DNA of 64,000 nt from Chersky-840 sp963764205 (GTDB lineage Bacteria > Actinomycetota > Acidimicrobiia > Acidimicrobiales > UBA8190), in contig CAVXRN010000002.1 of the NCBI GenBank assembly GCA_963764205.1, positions 620,001-684,000 of the forward strand, written 5' to 3'. Under the pieces are notes generated by a model. That model was given only the letters and a program-made list of their open reading frames with translations. It was not told the DNA's origin and searched no databases. Both the position numbers and the translations under genes were made by a program. Within the stretch, counting starts at the first letter, position 1. The number at the start of each line of letters is the position of its first letter. Below are positions 27,343-36,504 of the stretch, piece after piece.

Positions 27343-27426
27343 TGTCAACTGGCCGTCACCGGCGGCCGACTCCGCGTGCTCTCGACGCGTGGGGTGTCCC
27401 GATCCCGAAAGCGAGTTCCGAAGTTC

Positions 27427-28965
27427 ATGCCAGACGAAGCTGCCGGTGTATCCGGCGTAGCTGACGCGGCGGGCACCCCCGCCGCAGCGGCCGGTGAGGT
27501 TCCCGGCGCCATCGCCCTGCTGTCCGGTGCCCCGATGGGCTCCTTCGACGAGTCCGGGACCTACGTGCCCCGCGCCATCGTCGAGGACGACCTCGGCGGC
27601 GCCTCGCTCGAAGAGGCCATCGACGCCACCATCGTGGAGTTCGACGACGGTGACATCGTCGAGGGCACGGTGGTCAAGATCGACAAGGACGAGGTCCTTC
27701 TCGACATCGGTTTCAAGTCCGAAGGCGTCATCCCGTCGCGCGAGCTCTCCATCCGCAACGACATCGACCCGTCGGAGATCGTCAGCCTCGGGGACCAGAT
27801 CGAGGCGCTCGTCCTCCAGAAAGAGGACAAAGAGGGCCGGCTCGTCCTTTCGAAGAAGCGCGCCCAGTACGAGCGGGCCTGGGGCACCATCGAGAAGATC
27901 AAGGACTCCGACGGCATCGTCAAGGGGCCGGTCATCGAAGTCGTCAAGGGTGGCCTCATCGTCGACATCGGGCTGCGCGGCTTCCTCCCGGCATCGCTGG
28001 TCGAGCTGCGTCGAGTCCGCGAGCTGCAGCCCTATGTCGGGCGCAGCATCGAAGCCAAGATCATCGAGCTCGACCGCAACCGCAACAACGTCGTCCTGTC
28101 GCGCCGGGCCTGGCTCGAAGAGACCCAGAAGGAACAGCGCGGCGAGTTCCTCGTCAACCTCAAGCCGGGCGAGCGCCGTCGCGGCGTCGTGTCGTCGGTG
28201 GTCAACTTCGGCGCCTTCGTCGACCTCGGTGGCATGGACGGGCTCATCCACGTGTCGGAGCTGTCGTGGAAGCACGTCGACCATCCCTCGTCGGTGGTCT
28301 CGGTGGGCGACGAGGTCGAGGTCGAGGTGCTCGACGTCGACCTCGACAAGGAGCGCATCAGCCTGTCGCTCAAGGCCACGCAGACCGACCCCTGGCAGGA
28401 GTTCGCCAACACCCACCAGGTGGGCGAGCTCGTCTACGGCCGCATCACCAAGCTCGTGCCCTTCGGCTCCTTCGTCCAGGTGGGCGACGGGATCGAGGGC
28501 CTGGTCCACATCTCGGAGATGGCCGGCCACCACGTCGACCTGCCCGAGCAGGTCGTCACCCCGGGCGAGGAGCTGTGGGTGAAGATCATCGACATCGACC
28601 TCCAGCGCCGCCGCATCAGCCTGTCGATCAAGCAGGCGGCCGAAGGCGGTGAGGTCTCCGAGGAGTACCGCGAGGCCTTCGGCGAGCACGCCTACGACGA
28701 GCAGGGCAACTACATCGGCTACGACTACGGCGGCACCGAGTTCACGCCCGAGACCGAGGCCCAGGCGGCCTGGGCCGAGTACGTGGCCGAGCACGGCACC
28801 CCCCCCGAAGGCGCCGAAGGTGGCCCTCCCTCCGCCCCGCCCGCCGGCGACGGCAACGGCAGCGCGCCGGTGGCCTCGGCCGAGCCGGCTGCACCCGAAG
28901 CCGCCCCCGTCGCCCCGGCCGCACCCGACGTCTCACCCGCCACCCCCGAGGTCCCCGAGGGCTGA
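27427..28965 (+). CDS. rpsA: 30S ribosomal protein S1 (RpsA)
   Basis: mRNA-binding ribosomal protein, 512 residues, with four S1 domains starting near GDIVEGTVVKIDKDEVLLD, GPVIEVVKGGLIVDIG, GVVSSVVNFGAFVDLG and GRITKLVPFGSFVQVG. The conserved KEDKEGRLVLSKKRAQ follows domain 1. About 45 residues at the N-terminus and 90 Pro/Ala/Glu-rich residues at the C-terminus are not part of S1 domains. ATG 27427 is chosen; the frame is open from 27376 but that part is not conserved. The gene has no frame break. Confidence 0.94.
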   Translation: MPDEAAGVSGVADAAGTPAAAAGEVPGAIALLSGAPMGSFDESGTYVPRAIVEDDLGGASLEEAIDATIVEFDDGDIVEGTVVKIDKDEVLLDIGFKSEGVIPSRELSIRNDIDPSEIVSLGDQIEALVLQKEDKEGRLVLSKKRAQYERAWGTIEKIKDSDGIVKGPVIEVVKGGLIVDIGLRGFLPASLVELRRVRELQPYVGRSIEAKIIELDRNRNNVVLSRRAWLEETQKEQRGEFLVNLKPGERRRGVVSSVVNFGAFVDLGGMDGLIHVSELSWKHVDHPSSVVSVGDEVEVEVLDVDLDKERISLSLKATQTDPWQEFANTHQVGELVYGRITKLVPFGSFVQVGDGIEGLVHISEMAGHHVDLPEQVVTPGEELWVKIIDIDLQRRRISLSIKQAAEGGEVSEEYREAFGEHAYDEQGNYIGYDYGGTEFTPETEAQAAWAEYVAEHGTPPEGAEGGPPSAPPAGDGNGSAPVASAEPAAPEAAPVAPAAPDVSPATPEVPEG

Positions 28966-28991
28966 CTCGGTCCTCAGGGCCGCGTCTTGGT

Positions 28992-30242
28992 TCAGGGCTG
29001 AGGTTCGATCCACAGCGGCGACCGTTCGTCCGACGGCGCCGGTGGTACCGGTGCCGGAGCGGGCGCCGGTGGTGGTGGAGGTGGTGGCGGTGGCGGCGGT
29101 GCCGACGGGAACGGGGGCGCGGCCTGCCCCGGGGCAGGGTCGGGAGCCTGCACGCTCCACGGCGCGGCCTCTTCCACATCGGGTGCCGGTGCCGGGGGTG
29201 GGGCGGGTACCGCGACCGGGGCGTGGACCGGCACCGAGGCGGCGAAGGCGGGGTGGGTGCCGAGCGGGAAGTGGCACGCCACGAAATGGTCGGGCGCGAT
29301 GGCGCGCATCTGGGGCTCCTCGTCCGCGCACTTCTGCTGCGCGAACGGGCAGCGCGTGCGGAAGCGGCAGCCCGACGGCGGGTCGATGGGGGACGGGAGG
29401 TCCCCGGCCAGTATGGCCTTGCCGTTGTGCGCCGCGTGGGGGTCGGGCTCGGGGATGGAGGAGAGCAGGGCCTCGGTGTAGGGATGCTCGGGCCGGTGGT
29501 AGAGGTCGTCGGGCCGGGCCACCTCGCACAGCTTCCCGAGGTACATGACCGCCACGCGGTCGCTCACGTTCTTCACCACGGCGAGGTCGTGCGCGATGAA
29601 GATCATGGTGAGCCCACGGTCGTGCTTCAGGTCGTCGAGGAGGTTCAGGATCTGGGCCTGGACCGACACGTCGAGGGCGGACACCGGCTCGTCACAGACG
29701 AGCACGGTGGGCTCGAGCATGAGCGCCCGGGCGATGCTCACCCGTTGGCACTGACCTCCCGACATCTCGACCGGCCGCCGTCCACCGGCGTCGTCGGGGT
29801 CGATCCCGACCGACTCGAGGGTGGCGCGCGCCTTGGCCGTGCGCTCCTGTTTGGAGCCGATGCCCCACACCGACAGCGGCTCGATCACGGCGTCGAGGAC
29901 GCGGCGGCGCGGGTTGAGCGACGAAATGGGGTCCTGGAACACCATCTGGATCTTCGTGCGGGCCTGGCGCAATTCGTTACGCGACAGCGACGTGAGCTCG
30001 GTCCCGTCGAACTGCACCGATCCCGAGTCGGGATTGTGGACGAGTGCCACGGCGCGGCCCGTCGTCGACTTCCCACAACCCGACTCACCCACGAGACCGA
30101 GCGTCTCGCCCGCGGCGACGTCGAAGCTCACGTCCGACACGGCACGCACCCGGTGGTGGCCCGTGCCGAACTCGACCACGAGGTGCTCCACCCGCAAGAG
30201 CACGTCGCCACTGCGCATGTGGGCGGTGCCGCTCCCGGCCAT
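28992..30242 (-). CDS. dppF: Peptide ABC transporter ATP-binding protein (DppF-like)
   Basis: Cytoplasmic ATPase of a di/oligopeptide importer. 416 residues: Walker A GESGCGKST, Q-loop FQDPISSLNP, signature MSGGQCQRV, Walker B VLVCDEP, His switch IAHD, then the oligo_HPY tail with CRFRTRCPFAQQKC. About 90 further residues are Ala/Pro-rich and include a run of eleven prolines, unusual for the family. ATG 30242 overlaps the dppD stop (TGATG). Last gene of the operon. Confidence 0.9.
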   Translation of the reverse strand: MAGSGTAHMRSGDVLLRVEHLVVEFGTGHHRVRAVSDVSFDVAAGETLGLVGESGCGKSTTGRAVALVHNPDSGSVQFDGTELTSLSRNELRQARTKIQMVFQDPISSLNPRRRVLDAVIEPLSVWGIGSKQERTAKARATLESVGIDPDDAGGRRPVEMSGGQCQRVSIARALMLEPTVLVCDEPVSALDVSVQAQILNLLDDLKHDRGLTMIFIAHDLAVVKNVSDRVAVMYLGKLCEVARPDDLYHRPEHPYTEALLSSIPEPDPHAAHNGKAILAGDLPSPIDPPSGCRFRTRCPFAQQKCADEEPQMRAIAPDHFVACHFPLGTHPAFAASVPVHAPVAVPAPPPAPAPDVEEAAPWSVQAPDPAPGQAAPPFPSAPPPPPPPPPPPAPAPAPVPPAPSDERSPLWIEPQP

Positions 30243-31387
30243 CAGGAGGTGCTCGTTCCGTTGGGTGCCACCAGGGCCGCGTCCCGTACCGGTGTGCCGG
30301 TGAACGCCAGGGCAGCGGGGACCCGCGTCGCCACGTTGTGGGCCAACGCCGCGTCGCCCTCGGCCGAGCCCACCGGGTACCAGCACCGGAAGAGGTGGCC
30401 CTGGCCCGCGGCCCGCAGGGGCGGCTCCTCCTGGCGGCACTGGTCCTGCGCGTAGGGACAGCGTGGCGCGAAGCGACAGCCCTCGAGCTGCGCCGCGAGG
30501 TCGGGCGGGCGACCCGGAATGGCGCGCAACCGGGTGTGGGACGACTCGGCCAGGCGCGGGATCGATCGCAGCAGCGCTTCGGTGTAGGGCATGCGGGTGT
30601 GGGCGAAGAGCTCGGCCGTGGGCGCCTGCTCCACCACACGCCCGGCGTACATGACCACGATGTCGTCGGCGCGGTTGGCCACCACGCCGAGGTCGTGGGT
30701 GACGAGGATCATGCCCATGTGGCGCTCGCGTTGCTGGGCGGCGAGGAGGTCGAGGATCTGGGCCTGCACCGTGACGTCGAGGCCCGTGGTGGGCTCGTCC
30801 GCCAGGAGGAGCTTGGGCCCGCACGCCAGGGCGATGGCGATCATGACGCGCTGGCGCATGCCGCCCGAGAGCTCGTGGGGGTAGTTCCGCAGCCGCTGCT
30901 CGGGGGCGGGGATCCCCACCGAGGTGAGCAGGGCCACCGCGGTCTCCTCGGCCGCCTTGCGGTCGAGCCCGGCCCGGAGGCGCAGTGACTCGGTGATCTG
31001 GCGCCCCACCCGCACGACCGGGTTGAGGGCGGTCATGGGGTCCTGGAAGACCAGCGCGATCTGCATCCCCCACACCTCGCGCAGCTGGTCGAGCGACATG
31101 GCCGTGAGGTCGTGGCCCGAGAAGCGCACCGTGCCCGAGCGTTCCACGTTGGACCCCGGGATGAGCCCCATGATCGAACGGCTCAGGACGGTCTTGCCCG
31201 AGCCCGACTCACCCACCACACCCAGGGTGCGTCCCCGGGCCAGTGTGAGCGACACGCCGTCCACGGCGCGCACGAGACCGCGCCCGGTGCGGAACGACGT
31301 GTGCAGGTCGACCACCTCGAGCAGTGGCCCCTCGATGTCCCCGACGTCGGGGAAGCTGAGCGCCTGGCGCCGTCGCCACGGGCTCAC
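30242..31387 (-). CDS. dppD: Peptide ABC transporter ATP-binding protein (DppD-like)
   Basis: Second ATPase of the importer, 381 residues. Walker A GESGSGKT, FQDPMTALNP, LSGGMRQRV, LLLADEPTTGLD, VTHD, and a cysteine-bearing C-terminal segment CRFAPRCPYAQDQC. GTG 31387 overlaps the dppC stop; longer frames upstream belong to dppC. Confidence 0.92.
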   Translation of the reverse strand: MSPWRRRQALSFPDVGDIEGPLLEVVDLHTSFRTGRGLVRAVDGVSLTLARGRTLGVVGESGSGKTVLSRSIMGLIPGSNVERSGTVRFSGHDLTAMSLDQLREVWGMQIALVFQDPMTALNPVVRVGRQITESLRLRAGLDRKAAEETAVALLTSVGIPAPEQRLRNYPHELSGGMRQRVMIAIALACGPKLLLADEPTTGLDVTVQAQILDLLAAQQRERHMGMILVTHDLGVVANRADDIVVMYAGRVVEQAPTAELFAHTRMPYTEALLRSIPRLAESSHTRLRAIPGRPPDLAAQLEGCRFAPRCPYAQDQCRQEEPPLRAAGQGHLFRCWYPVGSAEGDAALAHNVATRVPAALAFTGTPVRDAALVAPNGTSTS

Positions 31388-32345
31388 AGCTTCACCTCCC
31401 GCAGGTCGAAGTACGAGCGCAGGCGGTCGGCCATCAGGTTGAGTGCGGTGAGGAGCAGGAAGATGTAGAGCGACGGCCACAGTGCGATGTAGGGGTTGAT
31501 GCTCAGGTTGTTGCTGTTCACGCCGTCGTTGATGATGTTCCCGAGCGACGACGTGGGCAGGTTGATCGACAGGCCCAAGAAGGCGAGTGAACCCTCGAGC
31601 ACGATGGCGATGGCCACCCCGATGAGGGCGAAGGACACCGCGGCGGGCATCACGTTGGGCAGCAGCTCTTTGCAGCAGGATGCGCGACGTCTTGGCGCCC
31701 GTGGCCCGGGCCGCCACCACGAACTCGCGGCTGGCGAACGACAACGTCGTCGCCCGCATGACGCGGAAGAGCAAGGGGATGGCCACGGAACAGAAGATCA
31801 CCGTCAACTTGAACAGCGACACCGGCTTCCAGAACGTCTCGATCACCATGATGGCGAGCAGGGCGGGGAACGCCAGCAGCACGAAGGACACGGCGTTGAG
31901 CACGGTGTCGGTGCCACGGCCGCGGTAGCCGGCCAGGAGCCCGGCCAGCCCGCCGACCACGAGCGCGATCACGATGGGGGCGAAGCCGATCACGAGCGAC
32001 ACGCGCGACCCGTAGATCACCCGCGACAGCAGGTCGCGGCCGAGGTCGTCGGTGCCGAGGAGGTGGTTGGCGCTGGGCCCGACGTTGACGGCCGAGTAGT
32101 CCTGGAAGTTGGGGGGCTTCAAGGGGAGCACCGACGCCAACACGGCCAGGAGGATCATGAGCGCCACCCAGGCCGACGCACACCCAGAACGTGATGCCCA
32201 CGCCCTTGCGCCCGGCGGGCACCATGCCGGTGCCGGGAACCGCGGCGAGGACGGTCTCGGCGCCGCCCATCATCCCGGTCGTAACCGTGTGGTGCGACGC
32301 GAACGCCTCGGAGGCCTCGGTGGCGGTCGAGGTGTCGTCAGGCAC
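31384..32345 (-). CDS. dppC: Peptide ABC transporter permease (DppC-like), frame broken at two sites
   Basis: Inner-membrane permease. A 40-residue cytoplasmic start, then membrane helices (FWVCVGLVALMILLAVL, then segments around IGFAPIVIALVVGGLAG and VSFALIGVAIAIVLEG) and the LLGTDDLGRDLLSRVIYG region typical of DppC. An extra base at 32167-32169 (GGG on the coding strand) and another at 31669-31671 (AAA) break the frame; removing both gives about 319 residues including the ATPase-contact segment RATGAKTSRILLQELLPNV. GTG 32345 overlaps the dppB end by 8 bp. Confidence 0.87.
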
Positions 32346-33283
32346 GACGTACCCGCGGGTCGAGCACGGTGAGGAGGAAGTCGACCACGAAGTTCACGAA
32401 CACGAACGCTACGGCGACCACCAGGGCCATGCCCTGGACCACCAGGTAGTCGCGCGAATAGATGGCCTGGACCAGCTGGTACGCCGATCCCGGGCAGCTG
32501 GAACAGGACCTCCACCACGAACGTCCCGGTGAACAGCGCGCCGATGCTGATGCCCGCGCCGGCCAGGAGGGAGAACGACGACGGCCGCATGACGTGGCGC
32601 AACAGGATGTAGCGCGTCGACAGCCCCTTGGACCGGGCCATGGTCACGTAGTCCTCTTGCAGGGTGGCGATGAGATCGGCGCGCAGGAGCCGGTAGTAGA
32701 CGGTGATGGAGCCGATGGCGAGTGCCACCGAGGGCAGGATGACCGACTTGAGGTTGGGCCCGAGACCGCCGGACAACGATTGCCACCCCGTGGCCGGCAG
32801 CCATTTGAGCGTCACCGCGAACACGAGCACCAAGAGCGGGCCGGCCACGAAGGTCGGCAGCGACAGCATGGCGAAGGTCGACACCGTGGCGCTGCGGTCG
32901 AAGGCCCGGTTGGGGCGCAGGGCGGCCACGAGCGCCATGGGGATGGCCACGATGAGGGCGAGTATCTGCGAGACCACGACGAGCTCCAGCGTGATCGGCA
33001 CGGCCACGCTCAAGATGTTGTCGACGGTCTGTTTGGTCAGGAACGACGCGCCCAGGTTGCCGTGGAAGATGTTGGTGACCCAGGTGACGTACTGCTGGAA
33101 GAGACCCTTGTTCAGGCCCAACTGGTGCAGCAGCACGGCCCGGGCCGAGGGCGTGTCGTTGGGCCCGAGGATCGCCAGGGTGGGGTCCCCGGGCAGGAGG
33201 TGCACGAGCAGGAAGGTGAAGACCGAGATCAGGAAGCAGATGACGACGAGCTGCAGGAGCCGCGTGACGACGAACCGGAGCAT
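32338..33283 (-). CDS. dppB: Peptide ABC transporter permease (DppB-like), frame broken near 32484
   Basis: Permease partner of DppC. ATG 33283. The first helix (LQLVVICFLISVFTFLLVHLLPGDP), the LGLNKGLFQQYVTW region and the EAA-type loop (MARSKGLSTRYILLRHVMRPS) are typical. After FQLPGIG an extra base shifts the frame; removing it restores YQLVQAIYSRDYLVVQG and a final hydrophobic segment ending in RVRRA, about 314 residues. Confidence 0.88.
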
Positions 33284-33297
33284 GGGGGGCGTGGTGC

Positions 33298-34962
33298 TCA
33301 GTCCTTACGCCACGTGGGCGTGGGGTCGAAGACCCCGTTGGCGAACCCCAGGGCGCGTGACCCGTCGGGGAGGGTGAGGTTGTTGAAGTTGACCACCGCG
33401 TCACTTCCTAGGAGCGACCATGTCGCCAACGACGTCCACAGGTAGGGCAGGTCCGCGGACAGGCGCTGGTCGACCTCCTGATAGGCCTGGACCCGATCCG
33501 ACATGGCGGACATGGTGCGGCCCCGTTGCAGGGCCGCCTCCAGCGCATCGTCCTTGTTCCGGGCGAAGTTGAGCGCGATCGGCCCGTTGGCGGTGGTGGG
33601 GCTGAGCCAGACGTAGTTGAGGTCGGGGTCCGAGGCGCCGAACATCTCGTCGGTGTAGGCCTGGAATTGCCCCGTGACCAGGTTGTCGATGAACGTGACC
33701 TGCTCCACCTCACTCACCGTGGTCTGGATCCCGGCCAGGCCCCACATGTTGGCGACGGCCTGGATCTCGTTGAGCAGGCGCGGGTCGGTGATGGTCGCCA
33801 GCGTGATCTTGATGGTCCCGCCGTGGTTCGGGGCGGCCTGGGCCACGAGCTGCTTGGCCTTGGCCAGGTCGTAGGTGGGGTAGCCGTTGTCGGCGGCCCG
33901 GTAGGGAGACCCCGGCGGGAAGAGGCTGAGGTTGGGCGTGGCGATGCCGGCGCCGAACAGCTTCGACAGCTCCTCGACGTTCGTGGCGCGCACCAGGGCC
34001 TCGCGCACGAGCGGGTCGTTGGTGGGGGCCGCGGCGGTGTTGAAGATGATCAGGTCCATGTCGCCCTGCCCCACCGACGGGTTCAGCACCACCTGGTAGT
34101 CGGTGTTGCCGCGCAGGTCGCGGATGGCGTTCGGGTCGCGCGTGACCATCAGGTCGATGGTCCCCGACTTGAGCGAGTTCTCCCGGGACTGGTCCTCGGA
34201 GATGGGCCGGTAGGTCACGCCGTCGAGGTAGGGCAACCCGGCCCGCCAGTAGTGCGGGTTGCGCGTCACCGTCAGATGGTCGTTGGGGACCCACTCGACC
34301 AACGAGAACGGTCCCGTGCCGACGGGCTTGGTCGAGCTCTGGCTCTCGAGCTGCGCCATCCCGATCACGTACCCGACCTGGGTGGCGAGGTAGTGGGGGA
34401 AGGCCACGATGGGCTCGGCGCACGTGACCTGCACCACCAGGTCGCCGGTCTTGGCCACCGAGTCCACGACACCCCGCAGGGCCTGGCCGGTGAGGGCGGA
34501 GGTCTGCAGCGCCTGGATGTTGGCCACCAGCACGTCCGCGTTCAACGCCGAGCCGTCGTGGAACACGACCCCGGGGCGCAGCGTGATGGTCCACACCGTC
34601 ATGTCGGTGTTGGGCGTCACCGACTGGGCCAGATAGGGCTTGGCCGACCCGTCCGCCCCCACCACGGTCAGGGAGTCGAAGATCGTGTTGGCGTAGGTCA
34701 GGCCGGAGTTGTCGAAGTGGCTCGCCGAGGGCAAGAAGCCGTCGATCTCGGAGTTCACCCCGACGGTCATCGTCCCGCCGCGCTTGGGCGTCGCGGTGCT
34801 GACCCCCGGCGTGGACGTCTTGGTCGTCGAGGACGAGGTACTGCTGCTGCACCCGGCCAGCAAGGTCGGGAGGCCGACTCCCGCCAGGCCCAGCGCCGCG
34901 GCGGCGGTGCCACCCCGGGCCAGGAACGCCCGCCGGTCGTATCGGTCCGCGGTGTCACCCAT
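33298..34962 (-). CDS. dppA: Peptide ABC transporter substrate-binding lipoprotein (DppA-like)
   Basis: 554-residue SBP_bac_5-type binding protein, first gene of the dpp operon. The N-terminus has twin arginines (DRRAFLARGG) and a lipobox LLAGC with Cys38, so it is probably a Tat-exported lipoprotein. A Ser/Thr linker follows. Family features: GTGPFSLVEWVPNDHLTVTRN, LKSGTIDLM and AYQEVDQRL. The frame is intact. The 220 bp to the divergent gene at 35183 hold no other gene and probably both promoters. Confidence 0.9.
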   Translation of the reverse strand: MGDTADRYDRRAFLARGGTAAAALGLAGVGLPTLLAGCSSSTSSSTTKTSTPGVSTATPKRGGTMTVGVNSEIDGFLPSASHFDNSGLTYANTIFDSLTVVGADGSAKPYLAQSVTPNTDMTVWTITLRPGVVFHDGSALNADVLVANIQALQTSALTGQALRGVVDSVAKTGDLVVQVTCAEPIVAFPHYLATQVGYVIGMAQLESQSSTKPVGTGPFSLVEWVPNDHLTVTRNPHYWRAGLPYLDGVTYRPISEDQSRENSLKSGTIDLMVTRDPNAIRDLRGNTDYQVVLNPSVGQGDMDLIIFNTAAAPTNDPLVREALVRATNVEELSKLFGAGIATPNLSLFPPGSPYRAADNGYPTYDLAKAKQLVAQAAPNHGGTIKITLATITDPRLLNEIQAVANMWGLAGIQTTVSEVEQVTFIDNLVTGQFQAYTDEMFGASDPDLNYVWLSPTTANGPIALNFARNKDDALEAALQRGRTMSAMSDRVQAYQEVDQRLSADLPYLWTSLATWSLLGSDAVVNFNNLTLPDGSRALGFANGVFDPTPTWRKD

Positions 34963-35182
34963 CGGTCCCCCTCGCCCCTGGTTGGACGCGCAGCCCCCTG
35001 GCGCCGTTGGCGCGCCATGGTAGACCGCATGCCGCCGCGCGACCCGGCACCGCGCGCGACGCGCCGCCAGGAACGCTGCCGGACAGAGACGGGAGCGGCC
35101 CGGGAACGGTGCAGGAACAGGGCCGGGAACGGGGCCCGGATGGGACCGGGGGCCCGGGCAGTCCCGTCGTTAGCATGCTGGC

Positions 35183-36388
35183 ATGCCGAGCCCGACCGCC
35201 CCGTCGGCTGCGTTGCCCCGGGAACGTTCGTTCGCGCTCGGCGGGGCGACCACGCGCGCCCTGCGCGCCGCGTCGGGTCAGGGCGGTCTGTCGTGGGGGC
35301 TGCGCACGGCGTTGGTCCCGTGGGTGGTCGCCCGCCTCGTGGTGGCCGGCGCACTGGCGGGCGCGCACGAGATAGCGGCGCAAGCCAGGCCCGCGCCCGC
35401 CGTCGTGACGCGCGTCCACCAGGGCCTGTTGGGATGGGACGCGGGATGGTACGAGTCCATCGCCCGCCACGGCTACGCCGGCGCGGGGCATCTGTCGCTG
35501 CGGTTCTTCCCTCTCGTGCCCCTGTTGACGCGGGCCCTGTCGGTGGTGCCGGGCATCGGGTTCGGCGCCGCGCTGGTGGTGGTGTCCAACGCGTCGGCCT
35601 TCGTGGGCGTCGCCCTCCTCGCCGTCCTGGCCCGACGCGAGACCGGCGACGAAGCCCTGGGCCGTCGAGCCGCGTGGTTCATGTGCCTGGCGCCCGCCGC
35701 GTTCACACAGGTGATGGGGTACGCCGAAGGGACGCTGCTGGCCCTCACCGTCGGGACCATGCTGGCCCTGCGGTCCCGGTCCTGGTGGTGGGCGGCGGTG
35801 CTCGGCCTGGCGGCGGGCGCGACGAGACCCCTGGGCGTGCTCCTCGTGCTCCCCGCCGCCATCGAGGCGATGCGAGGGTGGCGCGGCGCCCCGCCGTCGC
35901 GGCGCGTGGCCCGCGTCGCCGCGGTGGTGGGCCCCGCCGTGGGCTTCGGCGCGTTCCTCGCCTGGGTCGGCTGGCGCTACGGAGACGCCCTGGCGCCGCT
36001 GCGGGTCCAGCAGCAGGGGAAGCTGCGCGGCGGGTTCGCCGACCCGCTGCGCACCTTCGCCCACGACGCCTCGTTGTTGGCGCACGGGCGGCACCTGGGG
36101 TCGGCGCTCCATCTCCCGTGGGCGCTGTTGGCCATCGGGCTGCTGATCGTCGCCCTGCGCCAGTGGCCGATCGCCTACGGCGCCTTCGCCGCCGCGGTCC
36201 TCGTGGTCGCGCTCACGGCGTCGAACCTCGACGGCTTCGAGCGCTACGCCTTGTCGGCGTTCCCCTTGGTGCTGGCCGGTGCCGGCGTGGCGTCGGGGCC
36301 CCGGGTGGAGCGGGTGGTGCTCACCCTGGCGGCGGCGGGACTGGCCACCTACGCCCTGCTCGCCTTCACCAACCTCTACGTCCCGTGA
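35183..36388 (+). CDS. PIG-V-like membrane mannosyltransferase
   Basis: 401 residues, about nine hydrophobic segments. The first loop carries WDAGWYESIARHGY followed by RFFPLVPLL, the acidic-loop signature of PIG-V-type (GT-C fold) mannosyltransferases that use polyprenyl-phosphate mannose outside the membrane. Later FERYALSAFPLVL resembles the family's C-terminal block. It heads a run of envelope-glycan genes. Substrate unknown. Confidence 0.75.
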   Translation: MPSPTAPSAALPRERSFALGGATTRALRAASGQGGLSWGLRTALVPWVVARLVVAGALAGAHEIAAQARPAPAVVTRVHQGLLGWDAGWYESIARHGYAGAGHLSLRFFPLVPLLTRALSVVPGIGFGAALVVVSNASAFVGVALLAVLARRETGDEALGRRAAWFMCLAPAAFTQVMGYAEGTLLALTVGTMLALRSRSWWWAAVLGLAAGATRPLGVLLVLPAAIEAMRGWRGAPPSRRVARVAAVVGPAVGFGAFLAWVGWRYGDALAPLRVQQQGKLRGGFADPLRTFAHDASLLAHGRHLGSALHLPWALLAIGLLIVALRQWPIAYGAFAAAVLVVALTASNLDGFERYALSAFPLVLAGAGVASGPRVERVVLTLAAAGLATYALLAFTNLYVP

Positions 36389-36504
36389 ACCGGCCTCTAC
36401 CTCCCGTGACCTGGGGCCGAGGGGACCCCGGCCGGACCGATTGGCTGGGGCTGGCGCCGTGGGAGCCGGTAGCCTGACCTACGGGCTGGAGGCCCGATGG
36501 GGGG

